From: Streptomyces sp. MP131-18
GTDB lineage: Bacteria > Actinomycetota > Actinomycetes > Streptomycetales > Streptomycetaceae
Reading direction: 5' to 3'
Length of the DNA: 32,750 bases
Assembly (NCBI RefSeq): GCF_001984575.1
Contig: NZ_LZNS01000001.1
Location: forward strand, 5,264,664 to 5,297,413
Positions 15,621 to 24,305 of this stretch are shown one piece after another (the stretch's first letter is position 1; every line of letters starts with the position of its first letter). The notes under the pieces are model-generated. The model was not told where the DNA came from. It saw nothing but the letters and a program-made list of their open reading frames with translations, and did no database searches. Made by a program: the position numbers and the translations under genes.

Positions 15621-16277
15621 ATGAACGGGACAGGGGGCGCGGGCATGGGGGATTTCCTGGAGACCGCGGTCCGCTTCCCGGCCGTGATCTTCTCCCTGCC
15701 GCTCGCCGTCGTCCTCGTCTACTGGATGTTCTCCGTCATCTTCGGCGTGGGCACCTCGGTGGCCGACAGCGCGGAGCCGGGCGAGCCGGGCGGCTTCGCC
15801 GGGGCCCTGACGCCGCTCGGCCTGGGCGGGGTGCCCGCCGCGATCCCCGTTTCCCTGGTCACGGCCGTGGCCTGGTTCACGGCCATGGCCGGCACCGAGC
15901 TGCTCGATGCCGGCTGGCAGCGCGTGGCGACGGTGCCGGTGGCACTGCTCGCCGGGTGGCTCGGGGCGTGGCTGGTCGTACTGCCGCTGCGCCGCGCGTT
16001 CCCCGACGAGACCGGGATCTACCACAAGGACTTCGTCGGCCGGGTGTGCGTCATCCGCACCGGCCGGGTGTCGGCCGCGTTCGGCCAGGCGGAGGTCGCC
16101 GCCGACGACGGGGGCACCGCGATCATCCAGGTGCGGGCCGAGGGCCCGGAGGCCGAGGAGCTGACCTCGGGCCGGCGCGCCCTGATCTACGGCTACGAGC
16201 CGGAGGGCGCGTTCTTCTGGGTCGCGCCTTACGATTCGGGCGAGTTGGCCCCGGAGGAGAACCGCCGGCCCGCCTGA
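15621..16277 (+). CDS. YqiJ-like OB-fold membrane protein partnered with flotillin
   Basis: A 218-residue protein with three hydrophobic segments: FPAVIFSLPLAVVLVYWMFS near residue 20, VPAAIPVSLVTAVAWFTAMA near 75-95, and VATVPVALLAGWLGAWLVV near 105-123. A C-terminal beta-rich domain follows (KDFVGRVCVIRTGRVSAAFG, then GTAIIQVRAEG). This is the layout of E. coli YqiJ (DUF1449, OB-fold), which is encoded next to the flotillin YqiK; here a flotillin gene also follows, 74 bp downstream. NfeD/YqiJ-type proteins are thought to work with SPFH proteins in membrane microdomains. ATG 15621 or 15645 is possible, and the latter has an AGGGGG site 7 nt upstream. Confidence 0.85.
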   Translation: MNGTGGAGMGDFLETAVRFPAVIFSLPLAVVLVYWMFSVIFGVGTSVADSAEPGEPGGFAGALTPLGLGGVPAAIPVSLVTAVAWFTAMAGTELLDAGWQRVATVPVALLAGWLGAWLVVLPLRRAFPDETGIYHKDFVGRVCVIRTGRVSAAFGQAEVAADDGGTAIIQVRAEGPEAEELTSGRRALIYGYEPEGAFFWVAPYDSGELAPEENRRPA

Positions 16278-16290
16278 ACGCGTCCTTCAC

Positions 16291-16328
16291 CGTATCGTCC
16301 AAGGATCTTCGTATCGTTCAGGGATCTT
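16291..16328. repeat. 19-bp tandem repeat upstream of the flotillin gene
   Basis: Two abutting 19-bp units (16291-16309, 16310-16328) sharing 17 of 19 positions, consensus CGTATCGTYCARGGATCTT, fill most of the 74-bp gap between the YqiJ-like and flotillin genes. They are less GC-rich than the surroundings. They could bind a regulator or form part of an internal promoter giving flotillin and the ATPase their own control. Confidence 0.8.
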
Positions 16329-16351
16329 CACGAGGGGGGCCTCAACCAGCC

Positions 16352-18475
16352 ATGGACACCATTGGCATCAGCCTCGGCGTGCTCATCGCCGTGGTGCTGA
16401 TCATCGTCATCGCGGTCGTGTTCATACTCACGCGCCTGTTCCGCAAGGTCGAGCAGGGCAAGGCGCTCATCATCTCCAAGGTCCGCAAGGTCGACGTGAC
16501 GTTCACCGGCGCCCTCGTGGTGCCCGTGCTGCACAAGGCCGAGGTCATGGACATCTCCGTGAAGGCCATCGAGATCGGCCGCACCGGCAAGGAGGGCCTG
16601 ATCTGCCGGGACAACATCCGGGCCGATATCCGGATCTCGTTCTTCGTCCGCGTCAACAAGACCGTCTCCGACGTCATCAAGGTGGCGCAGGCGATCGGCA
16701 CGGAGCGCGGCAGCGACCGGGCGACCCTCCAGGAGCTGTTCAACGCCAAGTTCTCCGAAGCGCTGAAGACCGTCGGCAAGCACGTGGACTTCGCCGACCT
16801 CTACACCAAGCGCGAGGAGTTCCGCGACCGCATCATCGCCGTGATCGGCACCGACCTCAACGGCTACAGCCTTGAGGACGCGGCCATCGACTACCTGGAG
16901 CAGACCCCCCTCAGCGCCCTCGACAAGGACAACATCCTCGACGCCCAGGGCATCCGCAAGATCACCGAGCTGACGGCCGCGCAGCACGTCCTCACCAACG
17001 AGTTCAGGCGCACCGAGGAGAAGGAGATCACGCGGCAGAACGTCGACGCGCGCGAGACCGTCCTCGAGCTCGAACGCCGCCAGGCCGACGCGGAGATCAA
17101 GCAGAAGCGCGAGATCGAGACGACCCGGGCCCGCGAGGAGGCCGAGACCTTCCGCATCCAGTCCGAGGAGCGGCTGCGCGCCCAGACCGCCGCCATCAAG
17201 ACCGACGAACAGCTCGGCGTCCAGAACGAGAACCGCGAACGCGAAATCGTCGTCGCCCGTCTCAACCGCGACCGCGTCGTCGCCGTCGAGAACGAGCGCA
17301 TCGAGAAGGACCGCCTGCTCGAAGTCATCGCGCGCGACCGCGAGACGGAGCTCCAGCGCATCGCCAAGGACAAGGAACTGGAGGGCGAGAAGCGGGAGAT
17401 CGCCGACGTCATCCGCGAGCGCATCGCGGTGGAGAAGACCGTGGCGCAGCAGGAGGAGGACATCAAGAAGCTGCGCGCCGTCGAGGAGGCGGAACGCGAC
17501 CGGCAGGCGCTGATCATCCAGGCCGAGGCCGAGGCGCAGGAGCGCCTGGTGAAGGACATCAAGGCCGCCGAGGCGGCCGAGGCCGCCGCCGAGCACCGCG
17601 CCCGCGAGACCCTGACCATGGCCGACGCCCGCCGCAAGGCCGCCGATCTCGACGCCCAGGCGTCGATCCGGCTGGCCGAGGGCAAGCGCGCCGACGTCGC
17701 CGCCGAGGGCCTGGCCGAGGCCGAGGTGCAGGAGCGCATGGCCGACGCCATCGCCAGGACGCGGCACGCCGAGGCCGAGGCGGCCCGCGAAATGGGCCTG
17801 GTCCAGGCACACGTCGCCAAGGAGAAGGGCCTGGCCGAGGCCGAGGCCACCCGCGAGGGCGGCCTCGCCGAGGCGGGCGCGCTGCGCGAGAAGATGCAGG
17901 CGGAGGCCGTCGGCATCAAGGACAAGGCCGAGGCCATGGCCGCTCTGGACGTCGCCAGCCGGGACCACGAGGAGTACCGGCTGCGCCTTGAGGCCGAGAA
18001 GGAGGTGCGGATCGCCGGCATCGACGTGCACCGGCAGATCGCCGAGGCCCAGGCCGCGCTGGTCGGCACCGGACTGGAGAACGCCAAGATCGATATCGTC
18101 GGCGGCGACTCCGTCTTCTTCGACCGCCTCGTCGGCGCCATCTCCGGCGGCAAGAGCCTGGACGCGTTCATCGACCGCTCCGAGCACGTCCGCACCCTGG
18201 CCGGCCCTTGGCTGGACGAGAACGGCTCCACGTTCACCCGCGACCTCGGCGCCATGGTCGCCGGGCTCGGCGCGGGCGGCGTGCGGGACCTGACCCTCGC
18301 CGGGCTGCTCACCTCGCTGGCCTCCGGCGGCGACTCCACAGGACAGCTCGGCAGCCTCCTGGACACCCTGCGCGCCCAGGGCCTGGCCGATCTGAAGGTG
18401 AGCGACCTGTCCGGCGCGGGCGCCGCACCGCACGCGGCGACGACCGCCAACAACTCGGTGTCGCTGGCCAAGTAG
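16352..18475 (+). CDS. Flotillin (SPFH/Band 7) family protein, YqiK type
   Basis: A 707-residue membrane-scaffold protein. One N-terminal transmembrane helix lies at about residues 6-28 (ISLGVLIAVVLIIVIAVVFI). The SPFH/Band-7 domain spans about 30-200 (KVEQGKALIISKVRKVDVTF, ISFFVRVNKTVSDVIKVAQA). From about 205 to 610 there is a long, highly charged, Ala/Glu-rich coiled coil (VLELERRQADAEIKQKREIE; AEAEATREGGLAEAGALREK) of the kind that assembles flotillin oligomers. The C-terminal segment (IDIVGGDSVFFDRLVGAISG) resembles the YqiK end. ATG 16352 follows a GAGGGGGG site. It probably organises a membrane microdomain that recruits the OB-fold protein and perhaps the downstream ATPase. Confidence 0.93.
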   Translation: MDTIGISLGVLIAVVLIIVIAVVFILTRLFRKVEQGKALIISKVRKVDVTFTGALVVPVLHKAEVMDISVKAIEIGRTGKEGLICRDNIRADIRISFFVRVNKTVSDVIKVAQAIGTERGSDRATLQELFNAKFSEALKTVGKHVDFADLYTKREEFRDRIIAVIGTDLNGYSLEDAAIDYLEQTPLSALDKDNILDAQGIRKITELTAAQHVLTNEFRRTEEKEITRQNVDARETVLELERRQADAEIKQKREIETTRAREEAETFRIQSEERLRAQTAAIKTDEQLGVQNENREREIVVARLNRDRVVAVENERIEKDRLLEVIARDRETELQRIAKDKELEGEKREIADVIRERIAVEKTVAQQEEDIKKLRAVEEAERDRQALIIQAEAEAQERLVKDIKAAEAAEAAAEHRARETLTMADARRKAADLDAQASIRLAEGKRADVAAEGLAEAEVQERMADAIARTRHAEAEAAREMGLVQAHVAKEKGLAEAEATREGGLAEAGALREKMQAEAVGIKDKAEAMAALDVASRDHEEYRLRLEAEKEVRIAGIDVHRQIAEAQAALVGTGLENAKIDIVGGDSVFFDRLVGAISGGKSLDAFIDRSEHVRTLAGPWLDENGSTFTRDLGAMVAGLGAGGVRDLTLAGLLTSLASGGDSTGQLGSLLDTLRAQGLADLKVSDLSGAGAAPHAATTANNSVSLAK

Positions 18476-18526
18476 CGGCCGACGAGCACACCAGCCAGGC
18501 AGTCACCAGTGGGGGGAACAGACGAC

Positions 18527-18553
18527 GTGACCGACGTGACCGACGTGACGGAA
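18527..18553 (+). repeat. Triple 9-bp repeat at the start of the ATPase gene
   Basis: GTGACCGAC, GTGACCGAC, GTGACGGAA: three near-identical 9-bp units encoding VTD-VTD-VTE. Each begins with a GTG, so there are several possible in-frame starts and a site for replication slippage. Confidence 0.7.
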
Positions 18554-21500
18554 GCGGCCGGCGACACCGACGTGGCGGGCGACGGCGGCAGCTACGAGGT
18601 CCTGCGCAACCGCATGCTGGCCGCGGCGGACGACCTCGCCCGCCGCGCCGAGGACCTCAACGCCCGCCGCATCCGGGCGTTCGGCGGCCTCGAACTCGAA
18701 CTCGCCGCCACCGAACGGCTCCGCACCGAACGTCCCGCCGTGCCCAGCGACCTGACCCAGGTCGGCGGGCTGCTGCTGGCCGGGCACCACGACCCGGCCG
18801 GCCGCGACCTGCTCACCCTCCACCGCCGCAGCGGCCAGGCCCTGGTCCCGGCACCGCCCGACGCGGTGCCGGGGCTGCTGGCCGACCCCGCGTTCCGGCG
18901 GGACCTCGACGAGCTGTACCGCTACTTCCAGCAGGCGCGCCTCACCCGCCTGCGCACCGTGGGCCCGCTCCTGCTCGCCGTCTTCCAAACCGGCGAACAG
19001 GCCGCCGACATCCGCGTGCTGCGCTGGCGGCTGCACCCCGAGGGGCACGCCGAATACCTCGACGCCAAGGGCGAACGCGACCACCTGGCGCCCGTCGCCG
19101 AGGCCCTCACCTGGACCCCGGCCGCCCGCGAGGACCACGTCGCGGGCAAGTACCCGCACATCAGCGTCCAGGACACCCTGTACGTGTCCACCGTCGGCGG
19201 CTCCCTCACCATCAAGACCGAGAACGACACCACCACCCCCGACGGCGTCCACCGCGAGCCCGTCGACGACCCCCTCCAGTCCCTCGCCGACGCGGCCGTC
19301 GCCCACGCCCGCGTCGGCCCCCTGCTGCTGCTGCGCGTCCTGCCCTACAACGAGCGGGCGCCGCGCCACCTCGTGCACAACACCCGCACCGGGGAGATCA
19401 TCCGCCTCGACGGCATCGGCCGGGACTGCCGCGTCCTGCCCGACGACCAGGGGCTGATCTTCGCCGGCGGCTACTACCTGTCCGCCGCGCCCGCCGGCTC
19501 GGCCGCGCGGACCTTCGACACCGACACCGACACGGCGGGGCTCGCGTTCGACAGCCTGGTCCGTTCGCCCAACGGCGAGGACCTGCTGTACGTCTTCCGC
19601 TCCCACCGCGACGGCGGCACCCTGCTGCTGCCCTACAACCTCATCCGCAAGGAAGTCGTCACCCCGCTGTCCGCCCGCGGCTTCGCCCTCTTCGACGACG
19701 GCACGCTCGCGCTGCTGCGCGCCGCGGGCGGCGGTTCCGAGCCGGCCCGCGCCCACCCGGTGCAGCTGTGGCGCACCCCGTTCGTCTCCGAGGCGCACGC
19801 CGCGGAACAGCCGAGGGACGACAGCCCGCTGGACCGCATCGGCAACGCCGAGCTGGTGCGCGGCATCTCCGACGCGCTGACCCTCGCCCGGCTCGCCGGC
19901 GGCCTCGAACCCCGCACCGCCGTCTTCGAGGCCGTCGCCGCCGCCTGCGACCGCCTCACCGACCAGCACCCGTGGCTGCGCCTGCCGGACCTGCCCGACC
20001 TGCACGAGCCGGTCGCCGTGCTGCGCGCCACCGCCATCGACGTCGTCGACGAGTACGCGCGCGTCCGGCAGTTGCGCGACCAGGCCCGTTCCGCCGTCGA
20101 GGAGGCGGACGCGGCCACGACCGCGCTGCTGCGCCGCGCCCGCGGCGAGGCGCACCGCACCGCGGCCGACTGGGTGGAGCTGCTGACCGACCTGCGCCGC
20201 GCCCAGGGCCGCACCGAGGCGCTGCGCGGCCTGCGCCACGCCGACACCGCCGCGATCGACGCCATCGCCGGCCGCCTGGACGAGGGGCTGACCGCCACCG
20301 GCCGCCGCGCCGTCGCGTTCCTCGCCAGGCCGGAGGCGTTCGACGACACCCTCGCCGCCACCGGCCACCTGGCCGAACGGGCCGGCGCCGCCGACAGCGT
20401 CGCGCACACCGAGCCGCTGGCCGCCGAGATCGAGGAACAGGCCGACGCGCTGCGGACCGTCACCGACGTCGTCGGCGGCCTCGACATCGCGGACGCCACC
20501 GTGCGCACCGGGCTGCTGACACGCCTTGGCGAGGTCATGGCCGCCGTCAACCGCGCCCGCGCCGTGCTGGAGGGCCGCCGCCGCGAGCTGGCCGAGTCCG
20601 AGGGGCGCGCCGAGTTCACCGCGGAGTTCGCGCTGCTCGGCCAGGCCGTCGTCGCGGGCCTCGCCGCCGCCCGCACGCCGGAGGAGTGCGACGAGCAGCT
20701 CGGGCGCCTGCTCATCCAGGTGGAAAACCTCACCGCGCGCTTCGGCGCCTTCGACGACTTCCTCGACCGGCTCACCGAGCAGCGCGAGGAGATCTACGAG
20801 ACGTTCGCCGCGCGCAAGCAGGCCAAGCTCGACGAGCGGGCGCACCACGCGCAGCGGCTCGCCGCCTCCGCCGACCGGCTGCTCGCCACCCTCACCCGCC
20901 GCGCCACCGCGCTGCCCGACCAGGACGCCGTCCACACCTACTTCGCCGCCGACCCGCTCGTCGCCCGCGTCCGCGCCACCATCGGCGAACTCCGCGCCGA
21001 TGGCGGCACCGTGCCCGCCGACGAGCTGGAAGGCCGCCTGGCCGCGGCCCGGCAGGAGGCCGTCCGTGCACTGCGCGACCGCGCCGACCTGTACGCGGCG
21101 GACGGCCAACTGCGGCTCGGACGGCACCTCTTCTCCGTCACCGACCAGCCTGTCGACCTGACCCTCGTGCCGCACGGCGAGGGGCTCGCGTTCGCCGTCA
21201 CCGGCACCGACTACCGGGCCGCCGTGGACGATCCGGGACTGGCCGCGGTGCGCCACTTCCACGACCAGCCGCTGCCCTCGGAGTCGCCCGACGTCTACCG
21301 CGCCGAGCACCTGGCCGCCCGGGTGCTGCCCGAGGCGCTGAACGGCGGCGACCCGGCGCGGCTCGTGCTGGCCGCCGCCGAGTCCGCCTACGACGAGGGC
21401 TACGACCGCGGCGTCCACGACCACGACGCGACGGTCATCCTCACCGCGCTGCTGCGCCTGCACCGCGGCGCCGACCTGCTGCGGCACCCGCCGGACGTCC

Positions 21501-23299
21501 GCGCCGCCGCCCAGCTGTTCTGGGCGCACGGCTGCGCCGACGCGCAGCGCGCCGCCTGGGCCACCCGCGCCCAGTCCCTCGCGCGCGCCCGCGCCGCCTA
21601 CGGCGCCGCCGCCGAGCCGCCCGTCGCCGCCCTCGCCGCGGAACTGGCCGCCGCCGTGGCCGGTTTCACGCCCGATGAGGACGTTCCCGCGGCCGTCGGC
21701 AGCTACCTCTTCGAGGAACTGGCGCGCGGCGGCCCGGTCTTCGCGACCGGCCCCGCGGCCCGCGCGCTCCTGGACGACTTCCGCGCCACGACAGGTCCTG
21801 GCGGCGTCAAGGAGCTGGCCCGCGAACTGGCGGGCCTGGGCGATGACCTGCCCGCCCGCCGCCAGCTGCTGACCGCCTGGCTCGGCGCGTTCGCCGCGAG
21901 CACGGGCCGCGGCACCACCGACCTGCCGGAGGCCGTGGCCGTCGAACTGTGCTCCACCACGCTCGGCCACCGCTTCGTCGACGCCCCGCTGACCGCCACC
22001 GCCGACGGGCTGCTCGGCAGCCACCCCAGGATCGACGGCGGCGGACTCACGCTGCGCCTGGACGAGTTCCTGACCCGCACCGAGCGGTTCCGCACCGTCC
22101 GCGCGCCCGCGCACCGCGCCTACACGCGGCGCCGCAACGCGCTGCTCGACGCGGAAAGGACCCGCATGCGGATCGCGGCCCACCGCCCGCGCGTCATGCC
22201 CGCGTTCGTCCGCAACCGCCTCCTGGACGAGGTGTATCTGCCGCTCATCGGTGACAACTTCGCCAAGCAGCTCGGCACCGCGGACGACGCCCGCCGCACC
22301 GACAGCCAGGGCCTGCTGCTCCTGCTGTCCCCGCCCGGCTACGGCAAGACCACGCTCATGGAGTACCTGGCGGCCCGCCTCGGCCTGGTCTTCGTCAAGG
22401 CGGACGGCCCCGCCCTCGGCCACGGCACCACCTCCCTCGACCCGGCCGCGGCCCCCGACGCCGCCGCGCGCCGCGAGGTCGAGAAGATCAACTTCGCGCT
22501 GGAGATGGGCAGCAACGTGCTGCTCCACCTCGACGACATCCAGCACGTCTCGCCCGAGCTGCTGCAACGCTTCATCCCGCTGTGCGACGCGCAGCGGCGC
22601 GTCGACGGCGTCCGCGCCTCCGACGGCTCGACCGCCACATTCGACCTGCGCGGCAAGCGGTTCGCGATCTCCATGGCGGGCAACCCGTTCACCGAGTCCG
22701 GCACCCGCTTCCGGCTGCCCGACATGCTGGCCAACCGCGCCGACGTGTGGAACCTGGGCGACATCACCGCCGGCCGCGCCGACCTCTTCGCGCTGAGCCA
22801 CATCGAGAACGCCCTCACCGCGAACCCCGTCCTCGCGCCCCTTGCCGGCCGCGAACGCGCCGACACCGACCTGCTGGTCCGTCTCGCCCGCGGCGACGCG
22901 GGCGCGAGCGCCGACCGGCTGAGCCACCCCTACACCCCGGCCGAGCTCGACCGCGTCCTGGCCGTCCTGCGGCATCTGCTGCACGTCCGGCGCACCGTGC
23001 TCGCCGTCAACGCCGCCTACATCGCGTCCGCGGGCCAGGACGACGCCACCCGCACCGAGCCCCCGTTCCGCCTCCAGGGCTCCTACCGCGACACCAACGC
23101 GATCGCCGCCCGCATCGCGCCCGTCATGAACGAGGCCGAGCTGGACGCCCTCATCGACGACCACTACACCGCCGAGGCCAGGACCCTCACCAGCGGCGCC
23201 GAGGCGGCGCTGCTGAAACTGGCGGAGATCAGGGGCCGCCTGACCCCGGAGCAGGCCGAACGGTGGGCCACGGTGAAGCGCGCCGGAGCGGCCGGCTGA
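18527..23299 (+). CDS. Very large AAA+ ATPase, 'DNA repair ATPase' (DUF3686-like)
   Basis: A protein of about 1590 residues. The N-terminal part has a helix-rich start (YEVLRNRMLAAADDLARRAE, then NARRIRAFGGLELELAATER). A beta-rich region follows (VGGLLLAGHHDPAGRDLLTL, LHPEGHAEYLDAKGERDH, GKYPHISVQDTLYVSTVGGS), typical of proteins annotated 'DNA repair ATPase' (DUF3686). A long helical, coiled-coil centre covers about 480-900. The C-terminal AAA+ module has Walker A SPPGYGKTT (Lys1274; Ser replaces the first Gly), Walker B VLLHLDDI (Asp1336, Asp1337) and sensor-1 MAGNPF, as in MoxR-like enzymes. GTG 18527 is preferred (GGGGGGAA about 8 nt upstream); GTG 18509 is the alternative. It lies 51 bp after flotillin, so probably the same operon. 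A DNA-repair role is only an annotation tradition. Confidence 0.85.
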   Translation: MTDVTDVTEAAGDTDVAGDGGSYEVLRNRMLAAADDLARRAEDLNARRIRAFGGLELELAATERLRTERPAVPSDLTQVGGLLLAGHHDPAGRDLLTLHRRSGQALVPAPPDAVPGLLADPAFRRDLDELYRYFQQARLTRLRTVGPLLLAVFQTGEQAADIRVLRWRLHPEGHAEYLDAKGERDHLAPVAEALTWTPAAREDHVAGKYPHISVQDTLYVSTVGGSLTIKTENDTTTPDGVHREPVDDPLQSLADAAVAHARVGPLLLLRVLPYNERAPRHLVHNTRTGEIIRLDGIGRDCRVLPDDQGLIFAGGYYLSAAPAGSAARTFDTDTDTAGLAFDSLVRSPNGEDLLYVFRSHRDGGTLLLPYNLIRKEVVTPLSARGFALFDDGTLALLRAAGGGSEPARAHPVQLWRTPFVSEAHAAEQPRDDSPLDRIGNAELVRGISDALTLARLAGGLEPRTAVFEAVAAACDRLTDQHPWLRLPDLPDLHEPVAVLRATAIDVVDEYARVRQLRDQARSAVEEADAATTALLRRARGEAHRTAADWVELLTDLRRAQGRTEALRGLRHADTAAIDAIAGRLDEGLTATGRRAVAFLARPEAFDDTLAATGHLAERAGAADSVAHTEPLAAEIEEQADALRTVTDVVGGLDIADATVRTGLLTRLGEVMAAVNRARAVLEGRRRELAESEGRAEFTAEFALLGQAVVAGLAAARTPEECDEQLGRLLIQVENLTARFGAFDDFLDRLTEQREEIYETFAARKQAKLDERAHHAQRLAASADRLLATLTRRATALPDQDAVHTYFAADPLVARVRATIGELRADGGTVPADELEGRLAAARQEAVRALRDRADLYAADGQLRLGRHLFSVTDQPVDLTLVPHGEGLAFAVTGTDYRAAVDDPGLAAVRHFHDQPLPSESPDVYRAEHLAARVLPEALNGGDPARLVLAAAESAYDEGYDRGVHDHDATVILTALLRLHRGADLLRHPPDVRAAAQLFWAHGCADAQRAAWATRAQSLARARAAYGAAAEPPVAALAAELAAAVAGFTPDEDVPAAVGSYLFEELARGGPVFATGPAARALLDDFRATTGPGGVKELARELAGLGDDLPARRQLLTAWLGAFAASTGRGTTDLPEAVAVELCSTTLGHRFVDAPLTATADGLLGSHPRIDGGGLTLRLDEFLTRTERFRTVRAPAHRAYTRRRNALLDAERTRMRIAAHRPRVMPAFVRNRLLDEVYLPLIGDNFAKQLGTADDARRTDSQGLLLLLSPPGYGKTTLMEYLAARLGLVFVKADGPALGHGTTSLDPAAAPDAAARREVEKINFALEMGSNVLLHLDDIQHVSPELLQRFIPLCDAQRRVDGVRASDGSTATFDLRGKRFAISMAGNPFTESGTRFRLPDMLANRADVWNLGDITAGRADLFALSHIENALTANPVLAPLAGRERADTDLLVRLARGDAGASADRLSHPYTPAELDRVLAVLRHLLHVRRTVLAVNAAYIASAGQDDATRTEPPFRLQGSYRDTNAIAARIAPVMNEAELDALIDDHYTAEARTLTSGAEAALLKLAEIRGRLTPEQAERWATVKRAGAAG

Positions 23300-23315
23300 G
23301 CACGAGCACCGGGCT

Positions 23316-24305
23316 TCAGCCCACCAGCCGCATCGCCGCCACGACGCCGAACGCGATCGCGAACAGCGCGACGATCCGCACCGCGCCGGGGCCGACCCAG
23401 CGCCAGTACGCGCGCCGCACCCACGGCGCGTCCGGCGGCAGCGTGCGCAGCACCTCGGCGGGGGAGCGGCGCCCGCCGCCGGTCAGCTGCCACGTGCGCT
23501 GCGTGTGCAGGGCGGGCACGCGCCACGGCGGAACGCCCGCGTCCCGGCTCAACCGGTGCCGCAGGTAGGCGAGTTCGGCGCGCCAGCCGGCCTTCTGCGT
23601 TCGCGAGACCCGGCCCTCGTCCCCGCTGCGCCACTTCTGCGCACAGAACCGGAAGCACACGCACCAGCCGCCGACCAGCGGAATCCCGACCAGCACCACC
23701 GGCCAGACCTCGCCCGCGACGAGCGGCAGCATCAGCGTGATCAGGGCCGTCAGCACCAGCACGATGCCGAGCACGCCCATCGCGGCCGACCAGCGGAACG
23801 TGCGGAACGGCGCCCCGTACATGTGGCGGGCCACGTCGCCCGTCGTGTGCAAGCCCGGCACCTCGCCGGCCGCCGACGAGGCGGTGAACAGCTGCTCGAT
23901 GCGGGCGCGTTCGCGCTCCTCGGCCGCCGCGTCCCCGCCCGCCGCGTCCCCGGGCGCGGCGGGCAGTGCGTACAGCTGGTCGAGCACCGCGGTCCGCTCG
24001 GCCGCGGCGGCCCGGTACGCCTCGCCGACCGGGCCGTGCGCGGGGTGCAGCCGGCGCAGGCCGAGCCACCCCGCGTACAGCGCGCCGCAGCTGACGGGCA
24101 CGCCGGGCAGCAGCAGCCCCCCGTAACGGGACAGCTCGGTCAGCGGCGCGGACACCAGCGGCAGCACCACGAGCGAGGCGGCGAGCACCGAGCCGAGCGC
24201 GATCAGCAGGTCGCCGCCGCCGGAGCGCCGCAGGTGTTCGCGTTCGAGCCCGGTCAGCCGCTCGTTGCGGGCGCGCAGCTCGGCGAGCAGCGGCTCGTCG
24301 TTCAC
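23316..24305 (-). CDS. Polytopic membrane protein, last gene of the T7SS-associated operon
   Basis: A 329-residue protein with a charged N-terminal helix (LLAELRARNERLTGLEREHL) and four to five hydrophobic segments: two near residues 30-80 (LLIALGSVLAASLVVLPLVS), two near 172-215 (MGVLGIVLVLTALITLMLPL) and one at the C-terminus (IVALFAIAFGVVAAM). A cytoplasmic middle region is Ala/Glu-rich. No family is recognised. GTG at 24305 overlaps the upstream stop by 4 nt. It converges on the giant ATPase gene with only 16 bp between stops. Operon membership suggests a membrane partner of the T7SS-substrate-like protein, perhaps an immunity or accessory component; that is inference. Confidence 0.8.
   Translation of the reverse strand: MNDEPLLAELRARNERLTGLEREHLRRSGGGDLLIALGSVLAASLVVLPLVSAPLTELSRYGGLLLPGVPVSCGALYAGWLGLRRLHPAHGPVGEAYRAAAAERTAVLDQLYALPAAPGDAAGGDAAAEERERARIEQLFTASSAAGEVPGLHTTGDVARHMYGAPFRTFRWSAAMGVLGIVLVLTALITLMLPLVAGEVWPVVLVGIPLVGGWCVCFRFCAQKWRSGDEGRVSRTQKAGWRAELAYLRHRLSRDAGVPPWRVPALHTQRTWQLTGGGRRSPAEVLRTLPPDAPWVRRAYWRWVGPGAVRIVALFAIAFGVVAAMRLVG

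Noticed and set aside
17500..17960. Repetitive GCCGAGGCC-rich stretch in the flotillin gene considered as a DNA repeat element
   Set aside because: The repetition is explained by codons for the Ala/Glu-rich coiled coil and the units are irregular.
18208..21678. An 1156-codon plus-strand frame, Arg/Pro-rich, inside the ATPase gene
   Set aside because: A frame-shifted shadow. It overlaps the flotillin 3' end and the ATPase 5' end in another frame and consists almost only of R, P, A, G and H.
18503..23164. A 1553-codon open frame on the minus strand opposite the giant ATPase
   Set aside because: Its composition (long runs of Gly, Val, Gln, Arg) is what the complement of a GC-rich coding strand gives. 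It has no domain and no ribosome-binding site, while the plus strand has AAA+ motifs and GC-rich third positions.
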